Source of the DNA: Membranipora membranacea
Lineage: Eukaryota > Bryozoa > Gymnolaemata > Cheilostomatida > Membraniporidae
Direction: 5' to 3'
DNA: 64,000 nucleotides
NCBI GenBank assembly: GCA_914767715.1
Contig: OU612072.1
Coordinates: 3,474,001 to 3,538,000 of the forward strand
The position numbers and the translations under genes were made by a program. The notes below the pieces were generated by a model that made no database searches, was not told the origin of the DNA, and worked only from the letters and a program-made list of their open reading frames with translations. Shown piece by piece: positions 47,844-61,192 of this stretch. The stretch's first letter is position 1, and each line of letters starts with the position of its first letter.

Positions 47844-50800
47844 TATAAGTTATGTAAGCTACTATAAGATGAGGCGACTGTGTTAAGACTGGAAGATTAT
47901 CTCAGCTTCTATTGGTAACAGGGGAGGATAACAGAACTCCAGTATATCCATCAGAACCTCATACCTAAAACAGTAACATATACTCAGGGTGAGGTCATGA
48001 TAAGGTCACAGGTAAGGTCACGGAGGGCGATCCACAATCATTGATGTCTAGCTGATTGAAAACAAGAAATCAACGCTGAGGTTTGCGACTTTTTTGTCCT
48101 GTATTTCTACAAATATCACCAGTTCAGAAGACCTATGGTCAGGCTCATATGATCTCAGATTTTGAGATTTGATAGGCTTGTTCTTGATATAGCACACTGA
48201 ATACTAGTAAAACATGATTGTTTGCTTTCGGAAATGAAAAACATGTTTTACTCATAACTGCACATATTATCGTTTTCAGATAGCGATGTAAAAATTTATC
48301 AATCATCATTCATTTAGAGCTAAACACATCTTAGGGTTTATAGAAACATTCCGCCAAAGGCTTATAACAGCCAAACAATGTGCTACCCATTTTTGTTCAC
48401 TAGGTACCAACACAATCAGCGCTTTCAACTAGTCACGATTTGGGTCTTTTTTTAACACAATAGAAGCAATGTATTGAGAATTACTTAATTTTGTTAAGTA
48501 AACAGAGCTCTTTTAATTCAAATCTTAGTTCCCATGAGTGAATCAAAAACAAGCTACCTTTGTGTAGTCATAACATAACATACAGGGGCCACACATACAT
48601 GAATGTAGAGTAAAGTGATTCCTTGTTAGCTGCTTTGTTACACAACATACGGACCACGTTCCCCAAGTCCAAAATAAAGACATGGAATATTTTAGGTGGT
48701 ATGTCATATGTGTGAGGCCATATATAGATCACACCTTGAGAGTGTATGATATGACATCATAACATTGAGATCTCGAGCAGCAATTCTACTTTCGTTTGGA
48801 AACTTGTGATGTTTTAGAGTCTCTCTAGGTATAGGAAACCAAAAGAATAAATCAGAAAAAAAATTCAATACATGATGTAAGAGATTGGTATTCCTCTCCA
48901 GTTGGCAGTATGCAGTAAAAATGTGGGTAGTATTTATTAAACACCCCTTTAATTCAATAAACCGATGTGTTATTATTTTTTTGGTGCATGCTTCATAAAG
49001 TGTCAAATTGCGACACTGTTATTCAACAGATAGAAAAGATGGTGAAATCAACAACCAGCTGATAATATTCTCTCATCCACACGACATCACACTGACAGCA
49101 ATCAATACTTTATAACCTTTACTTTGCTGTAATCAATTGATGCATAAGCCCACGTAATATACAACCAACTCTCTGCACGCCAGCCATGCTGCAAATGTGG
49201 GGAAGTTTTACATGACGGCTCCCTTGATGAATGGTCAATCTAAACTGGCTAGCCAACCCTACGGGTAAGGATGAAGGAGAGAAGCAGAATTTGCTCAGGG
49301 TTTGTTTGCGGATATTAACTAGGAACTGAACCTTACATGACACCATAAAGTAGAATATGAGTATAGGGATGGAGCCAGCGGTTACCATTTATATAGCCAC
49401 ATCAATAGTTGACTGCCACCTGTTTGCGACTATTTATATTGACCAAAGTTTATTCTGGAATCAGCTGCCATACTTGTTTTGCTGACAAGAATGAGAAGTA
49501 CGGAAATTTTGGTTGTTGTCGAAGATCGAGCTGGCACCAACAAGTCACGATTGCCTATTGTATTTATTATTGGAAATTTAAATCTCAAATAGATTTCTGT
49601 ATTAATCAGTCATTACTTCCATTGCATTCAAAATTGTGCTGGATTCTTCAGGGGGGTTAAATAGAGTAATAAACACTTAATTTTGATGTAAATCCTTTTA
49701 AATTTCCTAATGGCACACTGTGAAAAAGGCAGAAAAACATAAGAGTGGAGCTAATGAGCTGTCAGTTAAGTAATGGTGTGTATCGGTGGGTCAGAGTCAG
49801 TGACTATTTTGAGGTTTTCAAGCGTGGATAACTTTGTAACTAATGTACAATTTGAGATTGATTTCTATTTCTGCAGCTATTTTAATCTGTGCAGCATTCA
49901 GCCTTGAAATTGCGAGTTCAATTCAATTTACAAAAAAGATTACATCATTTCCAAATCCTGTTAGAAACCAGGCAGCACTAACCTCAGTGGTTCTAAAAAT
50001 ATTTCGTAACTACAAAACCAAAAACCACCAAGGCTAATGACAAGTGAATTATGGTAAACCATCCATTTTTTTGGCGTATTTTTGACAGAAAGATTAGATT
50101 TAGAATTCAAAGTTTTTTGGTGAATCTATTTCACTGCCAAGATTACTGACAGCATATAATGGATTTTTGAGTGATTTATTCTGAGCTGCCAACGAAAAGT
50201 CATAAACAACCTTCTGCAATTTACATCAATAACATATCTATGTGCTATTTACAATTTACACACAGCCAAAAAGAAGAGCACACATAATTTCAAAACCATA
50301 AAATGGCTGGAAATTGTTTCAAGTGTCAACGAAATAACCTCACAGAGCCATCTCCCTATATTGTGTGTGTTATTGTGGGAAGCACTGCTACAGTGCATTT
50401 AAATCTCTTGGTCATATGCACTCTAAATGAATATCCAAGTAATGACTAGATAATTCACATAAAACACCCCCTTAGCAGACAGGTCATTCATCTACGAGGG
50501 AATAATTTGAAAAGTAGTTTTTTTGCAACCACAGTTATCCAATTAAAATAAGTATGGAAATGGCTTCTGTGGTCACATGACACCATCCAAATGTCTTCAG
50601 GTTTGAGATAACACAGATCTTGGGTCCCAGGGAAAGCTGAGAATTTCCTCAAAAATTTCCTGCACAACATACATCACATTTACTAATCAGGATTTTCAAT
50701 TTGATGGAAACATTAAATGTGTCCTCTTCCCTTCATGGTTCACACCAGTATCTTTTGAGATCGGATTGAATGAACTTTATTTATTGGTTGAGAGATATTC

Positions 50801-50846
50801 AGCTTGAAGACTCGCCCACTTATGATATCTAGTTCTGATATCTCAC
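47844..50846. other. Non-coding stretch with one candidate signal-peptide exon
   Basis: Mostly AT-rich sequence upstream of the ZP gene start. The one notable spot is 49388-49335 on minus, where MVTAGSIPILIFYFMVS runs into a GTAAGG donor. Nothing else is recognised. Confidence 0.4.
49335..49388 (-). CDS. Candidate first exon (signal peptide), gene uncertain
   Basis: ATG at 49388, 17 codons ending in MVS plus one base, then GTAAGG. The peptide has a hydrophobic core (IPILIFYFM). It could be an alternative first exon of the ZP gene or the start of an unrecognised gene. Joined to the exon start at 47695 it would make a stop, so it is not simply interchangeable with exon 47843-47795 in that model. 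Confidence 0.3.
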
Positions 50847-50913
50847 CAGGTCTCACTCCCCTCGGTCATTGTCAGACTGATTTTCACCGTATCCAGGTCA
50901 GTCCACCACACAT
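50847..50913 (-). CDS. Orphan exon candidate
   Basis: Between an ATTATCACAG acceptor and a GTGAGA donor is a 67-nt open stretch reading VWWTDLDTVKISLTMTEGSE. It starts in phase 1 and ends in phase 2. The alternating pattern suggests a beta-strand in an extracellular domain. It could belong to an upstream part of the ZP gene or to a separate gene; no partner exon is certain. Confidence 0.35.
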
Positions 50914-53900
50914 CTGTGATAATATTGAGTGTTCGCTGCAGTGATAATTTTTTAGTCTGTGGTAATTGGTTTGACAACTCTAGTAATATCACTTTTATCT
51001 CACCAGAAGCTGGGAGTCACTATACATCTAGCTGCACAAGCAGGTCCTGACAATGCCTTTATTTAAATTTCCTATAACGAGCTAGTTTCTGTGGTTTTGT
51101 GTGGGGTTCAACTTTAACAGATCTGTGAGAATGAGTTTCAGCTTCTTGTGCTGCAGCCCAGAGAAGAATTCTCAGCAAGAGTGAGATCCATAAACTGATA
51201 GCAGACAAAACAACCACAGAGAAATCATCTTGGAGCAGATACTAATGTATTTTTGCATTTCATGTCCACCACATGGATGTATAACTGAAATATTTCAGTT
51301 GTCACAAAAACACACTGGACTCTATTTTAATAATTTAGTGTAATGTAATTATTTGAGTTAGCTCTTTGAACTGAACATGATCAAAAACTCTTTAGAAAAA
51401 CTTTTAAGTGCACAATTTTAAAGTTGATTGTAGTGAAAACAAAAAGGGCATAATTGATAACAAAAATGAAATCTTAGTTCCCAACTTCTTTGACCCGAAT
51501 CATCTTGTAAAGAGAAAATTCCTGGAGTTTATAAACTGCTCATAAATTGTGCTGTGTTTTAGTAACAGACTCAATAAAGTGCTCCCTCCCCATTATTTAT
51601 TTGATTGTCCATAGATACAGCTGAGCCAAAACAAGATTTTATGGCATGATCCCTGGCTGGTTTGGAATGATGTGTGGCTTACATTAACCCACCCATCTGT
51701 CCAAATTTTGACCAGACCTAAATCTGTGAGGTTATCAGTGTTTTAAAACAATAGATGCACTTTTACATTTCTTGGCACTAAATGGTATCCTGGTCCGTGA
51801 TTATCAAATATTAATTGTCACATTTATCGCAATATTATGTGTGGTTATCTCACACAGGCATGGGCTACATTCCATATACTGAACTGCGGACCATCATGCC
51901 ATTTTATTTGTGTGTATATAGAACCTTGTAACGGTGATAAACAAAATCCTTAGTGTTACGTCTTATCTGTGAAACTTTAGACTTTATTTATGTGTATCAG
52001 CTGACTGACTGCTTAGTACCGGTGTATATGGGCTGATGAGTTTACGATTGGAGGCCAGGGCTATGAGCCAATTTTCTTTCCCTAGGTTTATTACAGGATG
52101 GTGAGGAAAGTCTAGCTAATCAAGAAACCGGGATCTAGCTGTCATTTGAATTCTTCAGAGCTCATTAGCATCGCAACTGGGCTCTGTTATCAAACCTCAC
52201 AAAAATCTAAAACAGTGCACCGAGATTAAAAGTATACCCCTCTAAGCAGATACAGAGATAGCGATGTGGGTACTGTATGATATCATCATCGCTGCACTCC
52301 TCAAGGAACAAGTAGGGCCTTCATGAGAAAATCATCACAGATAAACTGTAGATTTTCATTAGAATTCGTCATTCAGAGCTGAAATCCGATCAGTACAAGG
52401 TCAGTGAAGTAGCTTGAGTTCCTACTTATCGCGTGTTCCCTTGGCTCATATCATCATACCGAGGAGTTAACTGTTGATCCGGCCTAACCACATTCTAACA
52501 GTCCCCTGGCCATACAACACATTAACAGGGATTTACACAGATTATCACCCATTAGACATTAGAATTTGATGATTCTACTGCACCATATGCAAAGTGATGT
52601 AATTTTCTTTTTCCTTTTTCAGTTTTAAGGATTCAAAAAACTAATCCCTATAATTTTATCTCATAGTCAGAATGACACCCTAGCTAATCTTAGCAATGGG
52701 ACCATGCCATAATCATCGATCTGTATGGAATATCACTCACACAGATCACGATTATCACAGGTTTCCTTCAAGACTTGTGACCTCTGCTCCGTGACAGTAG
52801 CATTTAGAAAGGGTTGATGATATTTAATTGGTTTCTCCCAAGAGATGAAAATCTTTAAACAACAACAAGAGTGCTGTGAGTTAGTGAGAGGCACATGCAG
52901 GACTTTGTAGCCTTCAGCAGTACAGACCAGACAGGATAGCTGCTGCTGATTGGAGTACATAACAACAAGCCTGGGTCGTAGCTACAAGCAGATTTACCAA
53001 CAGCAGCAGATGAGGGAGAGATTGAATAACCCTAGGGAATGATCAATGGTTGATGGTCCCGACATGATGGTGTATCTGCCTCGTGCACAGCGTATAATCA
53101 TAGCATACACTCATAGTGGTATACACATCGCATGCACTAATGATAAATAATTCATATCTAGAGACAAATCTAACATGCAATAATAACGGTTATTTGGGTT
53201 CAAGTTCCAAAAAAATGGGAAAGCAACACTACAGTGTGTGGGCTCTTCCTACACAATGAGCAGCAAATGTCACCCATCCTCAACTATACTGTCAATATTC
53301 CACACTATTTTATATGAGCATTCGCATGATTCCTTAGGCGATCACGCAATGCAGCATAATAGTGATGGCACCTGTAGTTTGGCTAGAGAGTAGCGACTAT
53401 TGATATTATCTATTCTCTCTGGTTTGGCATCAGATAAATTGTGCTCAAAAAATGTTGCGTGGCTCTTAGATTTTTTACAAAGCACAATGGGTTAAGTAAG
53501 GAATTATTTTTGGATGTGAGTAGTTTGAAGTACCATTACAAGTCCTTAGAGTGCTTTAATATTCACAAAACAAATAGCGGGATATAACCATTGGATTAAA
53601 AATGAAATCGGATCCTGAGATAACAAGCATCTATTCCCAAATCTAATGCTGCGGTACGGGTCCGATGCTGACCCCCGGTTCCAACAGCTTATCACTCACA
53701 GTCTAAATGGTACATAATATTACTATTGAGCCCCAGAAAAACTTTTGTGCAAACATTATCATTGAGTCGGTGCGTGTGAATCAATGAGTTGCTTCCAAGC
53801 TGCCAGAGAAGGACTTCAAACACAACCAGGATACAACACAACGTAACACTGCCGCTTTCCCAATAAAGTACAACTGGCGAGGCGAGCCAAGTGGCCTGAC

Positions 53901-56900
53901 CCGATGCCAGCTGTATGACCCCTATGTCAGCTGGTTGACCCCTATGTCAGCTGTATGGGCGGTTTGGGGTGATAACTTGAAATGAAAACCGTGGAGTTAA
54001 TCTCTTATTTATAGTCCTCTGAAAATGCCAACAATACTCAAAATAACTTTGCAATAAAAAGGGTCATAATAGGTGATCATTAGCCTTGGCATTGTATGTA
54101 ATATATAAGCAACAAGCTCAATCTCAGAGGTGTTTCCGTAGAAGATCATCTTATGTATACCTAATGACCAAACAGATAAACGGAAAATGGTAAACAAACA
54201 TTAATTCGTATGTAAATGTAATTATGACATTTTTCGAGAAGCAAAAAAACTCAGATAATAGATATAAGCTGTTGACTAAATCTACTGTTTAGATGAACAG
54301 CCATACAGAGTATCTATACTACTATACAGTTTTATAACATGTTGCCTCAATTAATTATTCAAAGATGTATTAATTTTATTGAAAACAGGAGTTGCAAATT
54401 TGTAAGTATTTACAATTCTCTTTGTTTTGGAGAATGAGTGGGATCCTCCTCATTTTTTACTTGTATCTCAGTAATGGATTTAAAATTGGAATGGCCTCCA
54501 ATCTAAACATTGTTATATAGTTTATGATGACTGGTATAGGCTTTTTCACAACCTTGATAGCAAGAAATCGGCAAGGATCAAAGCCTCGGTGCATCTATGA
54601 AATCATTCAGTCAGCGAAGTGCAACAAACTAGAAGGTGAATCTAAACCACGCTGACAACAGATTGGTAGAGACTTTTTATGGAAATTATGAGAAATAAAT
54701 AAATTTAGACGCCCAGTAGTAGAGTGTTCAGGACACAGTAAAAGATCAAAGTCAGCATCGACACAAAACTCAGAGGAATCAAAGTAAGAATTCAAGCCAG
54801 GCTACTACAAATGCTGGTTCCCTCATCCGACGACGGCCAGTCCAGGCACAATGAAGTTGAGTTTCTCTAAACTGTTCTACGAAAGTGATAAGATAACATC
54901 ACTGAGCGATGACATCACATAGTGATGGTCCCATCTCAGTCCCAGCTGTTATCTGTGACTACCATGTATTTTTCATTGCTTGCCACCGGTTGTAAAACTT
55001 CAAATTAAAGATGCCAAGCTATGGCACTAATAATAGTTGTAACGGAGGAGTAGGCTTTGAATGACCAAGAACACATGAACCCTGAACAAAGATTTTTAAA
55101 ATTAGAAATCTGACTTTCAGCAAAACACACCAAGTTACCAAGCTTCTTGCATGACATGGTGACACGATGGATATTGCCTGATTGTTTTTGTGCCGCGCAT
55201 CAACACATGCGGTGTGAAATTTATAGATGTATACGCCATACCGCTCAGTAGGTCCGGTAAGACCTTTGATAACGTCAATGCTGCCAGCCCCTACGCACAT
55301 CGCAGCAGGCCGGCTATGTTGACATACTCGGCTCTAATTGCACCCTGAATATTGACTCGAATATGCTACTACATGAATTTTTCAGATCAATTTCAACTGA
55401 ACTAAGACATTTGAAATACGTTTTGATTAAATTTAAACTGAATTCATTTTCTTTTAGACGCAACCTCGATTATTATATGCTAAGTTTGTTGCATTAAACT
55501 CTATTGGCCGCTTAGAATGTAGCATGACGTAGTAGTACCCATGATAGCTGTAGATATTATAGCCAGAGGAGTAATTTACCGTACAAGCTATGTCGGATAG
55601 GACAGAGAAAACTTCATACTATCATGCTTACGCCTCGCCAAAAATATCTAGCAACATTTGTAAATATTCGAGAAATTTAATCAAATGCGACCAACTTTTG
55701 TATCAGACAGTGAATATATAATACTTACGAGTCTTCAGACTGACGCCTTGATTGCTGCGTACACTATGAGTGTCTTAACCCTCGTCTTCCTTGTGAGTAA
55801 AAGTATGATTTATGAAGCCGACACAGAAAAAGTACTGCTTCCTTGAGCCCCTATAATTTCAAAGCTTTCCCACCTCAGTGATAGCTTACTCCGATTTTAC
55901 TTAGCACAAGGTTGTGTGATCCTATGCTTATACTGTCAGCTTGTTTTACAGTCAACTATGTAGTTATCGTAATCTGGCTGATAAAAATATGTGTCACAGT
56001 AGAAGATATGTGATTAAACAACAGTGGCATACAGATGAAGAATAATTGTTTTGTGTTGCTTTATCTGTGAATGTATTCCTATAAATGAATATATAGTAAT
56101 CATGGATCAGATGTTTACAATTCAACAGCAAGATTCATTGATTGGTTAGGTGTGCCTTGATGCGATTGGACAATAATCACTCATTTATACTGGCATCCGG
56201 CCAAATCAATACAACAAACATTGAGAGGACAACCACATGGTTTAAAGTATGCTATTTATATCATGGATTACAATGTCTATGCGCTCATTCTTTTACTTTT
56301 TGTGCTTTACCCAAGAGTGTCCATCAGGGAATTAAATTCAGTGTGAATGACCTGCTGCTTGTTAATATCCTTATCCGTCACTAGTAAGTTGTTGACGTGC
56401 TGACAGTGGATGATTGATGTGCATTATTGCCACTCCCTTTGGGAGCCGTGTCCGACTTAATTCTGAGGATTTAGTCTTATTTACAACGCTGCTTGCTGGA
56501 CTTAGAATATACAAGGCTTATGGAACACACAAAATACATAACCTGGTATTCATTGCAACATGACAAGTGAGGTGGCTTCCTAACATCAAGTCATATCCGA
56601 ATTGTTTCACTTTATTTATAGATACCCTAGAAGAGTCCAGTTCACACATGATGACTGAAATGGTTATTTTAACGCATATTAAACACTTACTCACCCTTAT
56701 ACCTTAAATAAACTTCTGCTAGCTAAAATTAAGTCACCCCAACTATCAAAACTCAACACCAGGTTGATGAGTAACATTAATGGATTTTTTATATATTTGC
56801 AAAGGATCTAAGAGATATAGAACATCAAGACAAGATAAATGAAATGGACAAGGGTTTGCACAGTGTTTGCAGAGTCTAACCACAAAAACCTCTTGTAGTC

Positions 56901-58760
56901 ACGGTGTTCTTTTCGCTGTCACAGCAGACAGGAACCGGTTACTGCCTAATCCTCATTATTACACATAGCAGCGAGTTATTCGGGTCAGGCCCCCCGAAAT
57001 AGTGTATCATTTAGACTCATATCCTTATATTCACTAGCTTTGTCACACCGTTACTTTTTTGGGTTTTGTAGCACAACAAGGCTATATATTCACTACTACA
57101 GTCAAATACTCATCTGAGCTTCTTTGTTTTACTGTGAAATACAACATGGTGTGGTAGATACCAGCAACCACTACGGAACAATCAATGTCAAAGTTTATCT
57201 CTGTAATAGCCGAGTAAGCGTAGAACAGGCTTTCATGATCTTAGCTTTGCAATAGATAGGTATGTAGATAAATAATTTAGTGTCACCTCATAATACCTAA
57301 TATTCATACCTAAGATTGGCAGCATGCTATACAGAAGATGTCTCGTGGAGAAAATAATAATAAATTCATTGTGTGTTATTGTGGTGTATTCTTTCCATAT
57401 ATTTATTTCATGAGCAGTTCTAAGCTCTGACGTAACAGAATAATCATCGGTGTTGGTTAGCAATATCTGGGGTAAAAATAAAGGATTCTTGAGTCTAGAA
57501 GATAGCAAGGACTAAGCCTGAGTACTCGTACTGAGTCCGGGGATATGTGTGACGCTCCCTAACCACCACATGTTTGGTCAGTAAGAGCCACTACAATCCC
57601 CAAACATAGCCACCTGGGTGCTCAGACCAGCACAGACTGCACCATTGGAAAAAGCTGTAAGCTATAATGTTGGTGACGACGTGGCGATGGGATGCTGTTA
57701 TGAGAATACTTTGGTTTGACAAGTCAGGCTATATGACACCTGAGTTCTACTATCCTCACTCAGATAGTAACTAAATAAAAATACAACCCAACAAACAAGT
57801 AACGCCTAACAAAATAATATTCATTAGTAATATAATATAGTAATTTGTGACAACAATTATGGAATGTTATTCCATTGAATATCAAAAGATGATTCGTAAT
57901 GTAAAAAAATTGGTTTGATTATGACAATACAAAGGCTAAGCAATGTTATTAGAACTAGCTCCCGTAGATTGGCGAGACAGGAATGAGATCACTTTGATTT
58001 CTTGGAGCCTGCAGATGCTACAATAAAAACCAGAAAAATCAATTTATTTGATTCCTCGTGCAATTATGTGAGACAACTATAACGCATGCACCTGACATTT
58101 AGTATAATATTACATCCCGCTGTGGACTTGGGGGCTCGTGGGCACTGATTGATTTGGGTGGAGAGTCCGAAAGAGCATTCATTGACATTAAGAATGTGAC
58201 ATATAGACATTTGGACTTTTAATGCCAGCATGTCAGTAAGCAGTGATAAACATAGAATCACTATCCAGCTGTAATGCTATTAGTAGCTACAATGCATGTG
58301 ATTTTGAAGTTATCCTCTCAGACGCCTAAGGAGGACAAATCCTAATTAAAAAATGAACCCTGGGAAAGGTTTTGAAGCTGTTGTAATTACTTTGCTCAAT
58401 ATTTTCACAATTTTGGTCTTTTAATTAGGCAAACTCTTTAGCAACCATTTCACTAAAGAGATATAGTTCAAATAAGCAGTGAGAGATATGGGAACAAGAC
58501 ACACTCATCTCAACGGGCAATCAGATTGCGATTTTGACACTGTTTCAATTAAATGACCCCCAGTGGGGTTTGGGACAAACTCTGTGGGGAAGCTGACCCC
58601 ATATTATTCATGATCAAACATTAAAAAAGTGTATATCTCCAAAATTAACCAACAATAACTCAGAATAGTTTTAGGCCTACAGACTTGAGTGAGCCATGTA
58701 GGTTACAAGCCTGCATGATGACTTATTTTCAGCCCAGTGTTTGATAACATAACATTGTAC
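50914..58760. other. Long stretch without a recognised gene
   Basis: AT-rich; probably introns or intergenic space. A weak exon-like frame at about 52860-52965 (minus) reads LVVMYSNQQQLSCLVCTAEG. A short direct repeat (TGACCCCTATGTCAGCTG-like, three partial copies) occurs at 53917-53958. Downstream exons of the 58.8-60.8 kb membrane-protein gene should lie here but were not found. Confidence 0.35.
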
Positions 58761-60803
58761 CTTTTTCTTTCTTTGCTTGTTTTGCTAGCCTTTTATCTTC
58801 TTTGGCTTTCTCTTTCTCTTTCAAACTGCTCACCATCCTATAGGCTAAGTATCCTGCAAAACAGAAAGTTTAAACAGAGGGCGTAAGAATAGATGTGTTG
58901 TAACAAAATCCAAGTCCCAGTCTATGTTCACTGAAAATAAAGTGTGGCATAGGCTAGTAATGTAATTCAATTCCCCATTTCAAATGGTCAATGTCTGATA
59001 AATGACACGGGTACATAGGTTTCTTCATGTTTTTATATGTCAAGTAGCCTAATATACAGTTTGGGTTCAACGTTCGTTTGTTATCAATCGCTGGTATAAC
59101 GGTTACTATAGGAAATATTCGGATCCTAGTCACTGTCTATCACAGAGGTCTCATCAACAAAAGTATTCCTAAACCTTAAATCTTACACTTATCATATTAT
59201 TGCAACATCCTGAAAATGTGTATTACAGTGAGTTAGAGAAAACCCAATGTATATCCTTAAATTGTACTCGCAAATTATTTTTTTGATGTCAACTTGCAGC
59301 AACATGAGAACAAAGGGTCTTTCTGACTTTTTAATAGCTTAAGAGAAACGGCCAAGGCTCAAGGAAAAGCCGAGAGCATGAGGGGGGTAAGGTATGCACG
59401 TATAAGAGACATGGAGGTCATGAGATCGGACATGCAGAGATGGGGACTAGTTCCCAAGTATAAAGATATCAGTATTATATGGTACTCAGGGTACGCTTTT
59501 CTGTTGGAATTATTTAGTAGGAAACCAAATTATTGTTAGACAGTAGGCATAGGTTCTGGAAACTGAAAGCTATTACCCTGACATTTATTGTTGCCAATTG
59601 TGTCCTTCCCTAGTTAGTCAGTGTGTTGGCTCTGATCTGATTGGCTGGTGAAGCCAATCAGATCAGAGCCAACGCAATGGCTACTCCCCTGTAGACATAG
59701 TGCCAGCTATTCTGATAAGCAGCAGGTGTGCGAAAATGTCTGCAACACCAAGCGCTCAATGAATAGACATAGGCATATGACTGTTATGTGAGCTGGTACA
59801 AGAGCTACTTGACATACTAGGAATGTTGATAGTTATGTTTTGACTACTGATTGCACAATCCTGAAGGTGTATATCATGACTGAATTGGACAATTCTAGGG
59901 AGAGTGTTGTACGAGGAAATTAGACATATTACAGAGCAGAGGCCCCTGTGATGAGGAAGGGAGCCCTGAGGTTCATAGAGTTAACATTAACTAAATTGAG
60001 AAAGAGCTTGCAAGCATCCCTATGCCCTCCCTCTTAGCACAGGAGTGCATAGAGATACTTGCAAGCATCTAGCTGACCATCATGCAGGCAACTGTCTTGA
60101 CATTGTGCAAGACTATGTATGCCTGTAAGCCACAATCGCAACATTATCATGGTCAGGATTAGCATGAGCAGACGGCTTTGAGAGACACAGGCACTGCAGC
60201 TTGCAAATATACTGTGTATGTAACACGTGAAGTATACTTTGCATAAGCTCAGTATCAATCACTGATAGTGAATATTATAGTCAAGTACCTTGCTTTGCAA
60301 GTCATGCATAGATAGGAGCCCCTCTGTGTTGCATTACTAGTTGCATATGTAGGCTCCTACGTCTGGCAAAGTATGTACGGTAGACAAATGTGTGCTTGCA
60401 AACAATGATTGGAAAAGGCTAATCAATATATATATATTCAAATCAGTGATGTAGATCCAATGGAGCTCAGGTACCATAATTATGATGATGTCTGTTTAAT
60501 ATTAAACATGGAATAGCATTATCACATCCCACTTGACTACTTAGGCTGTCCTGACAAGTTTTGCCAATCAATCCTTGTCAAGACAGGCTACTGAATACCA
60601 TGATAATACATACATACAGTAACAATGATACATGACAGACTGATAGATCTATATAATATATATATAAATTATATATATTGTGTTCATTCATGTTGTTGCA
60701 TTGACTCACCAAATACAAGAGCTACAAGCCCTGCAGCAACCAAAAGCACACTGTTGTCAACACTCTGCTTGAATGGGGAATCCTCACCAGCTAACTCAAC
60801 CAT
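58761..60803 (-). CDS. Small single-pass membrane protein with charged coiled tail (3' part not found)
   Basis: Exon 60803-60710 encodes MVELAGEDSPFKQSVDNS and a hydrophobic helix VLLVAAGLVALVFG. Exon 58853-58761, joined in phase 1, continues YLAYRMVSSLKEKEKAKEDK then RLAKQAKKEK and ends at a GTACAA donor. The result is a short acidic N-terminus, one membrane segment (about residues 18-36) and a Lys/Glu-rich, likely helical tail. No signal peptide precedes the helix, so the segment itself probably acts as anchor, in the ER or mitochondria. I do not recognise the family. Later exons are missing from the model. The gene is divergent from the RDH-like gene with 389 bp between start codons, implying a shared promoter. 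Confidence 0.6.
59625..59673. repeat. Perfect 22-bp inverted repeat, 5-nt loop
   Basis: Arms 59625-59646 and 59652-59673 (GTTGGCTCTGATCTGATTGG-type) are exact reverse complements around GGTGA. It lies in the intron of the membrane-protein gene. Confidence 0.9.
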
Positions 60804-61192
60804 CTTCAATGTTTGTAGTAAATCACCCTCTATCTTCCTACTCAATTAGTCTGTGGTACAAATAGTGACTGAATGAATGTACTGCTGGCAACCGGAATTC
60901 TTGAACGTGGCTAACCAAAGGACCCTGGGATTGTAGTTTCTCTTTATCCTCTACCCTTATTGGCTCTTGGAACAAAAAGGTAAACAAAAAATAATCCAAT
61001 CACAGCAAATCAAGTTTTTAATATTTTGATTGGATAAACTCTTGACAGTGAGTCAAGTATTCTGAATTGTACTGAAAATTGTAAATTGTAAAAATTTCAT
61101 TTATATAAAAATATTTTCATTCCTGTTTATACTCATTGCAGTGCAGCTCTGATCCACTATTACACTGTTTCTATCAATGCTTAGCTTCCAAG
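60804..61192. promoter_or_regulatory. Bidirectional promoter region
   Basis: Lies between two divergent start codons. It contains three CCAAT boxes (ATTGG at 60959-60963, CCAAT at 60996-61000, ATTGG at 61029-61033). At 60926-60938 on minus, AACTACAATCCCA matches the ZNF143/STAF site known from many divergent animal promoters. No TATA box stands close to either start. Confidence 0.6.

Noticed and set aside
54607-55300. Minus-strand frames of 62 and 93 codons
   Set aside because: No domain, no exon borders in phase and no duplicated relatives; treated as chance.
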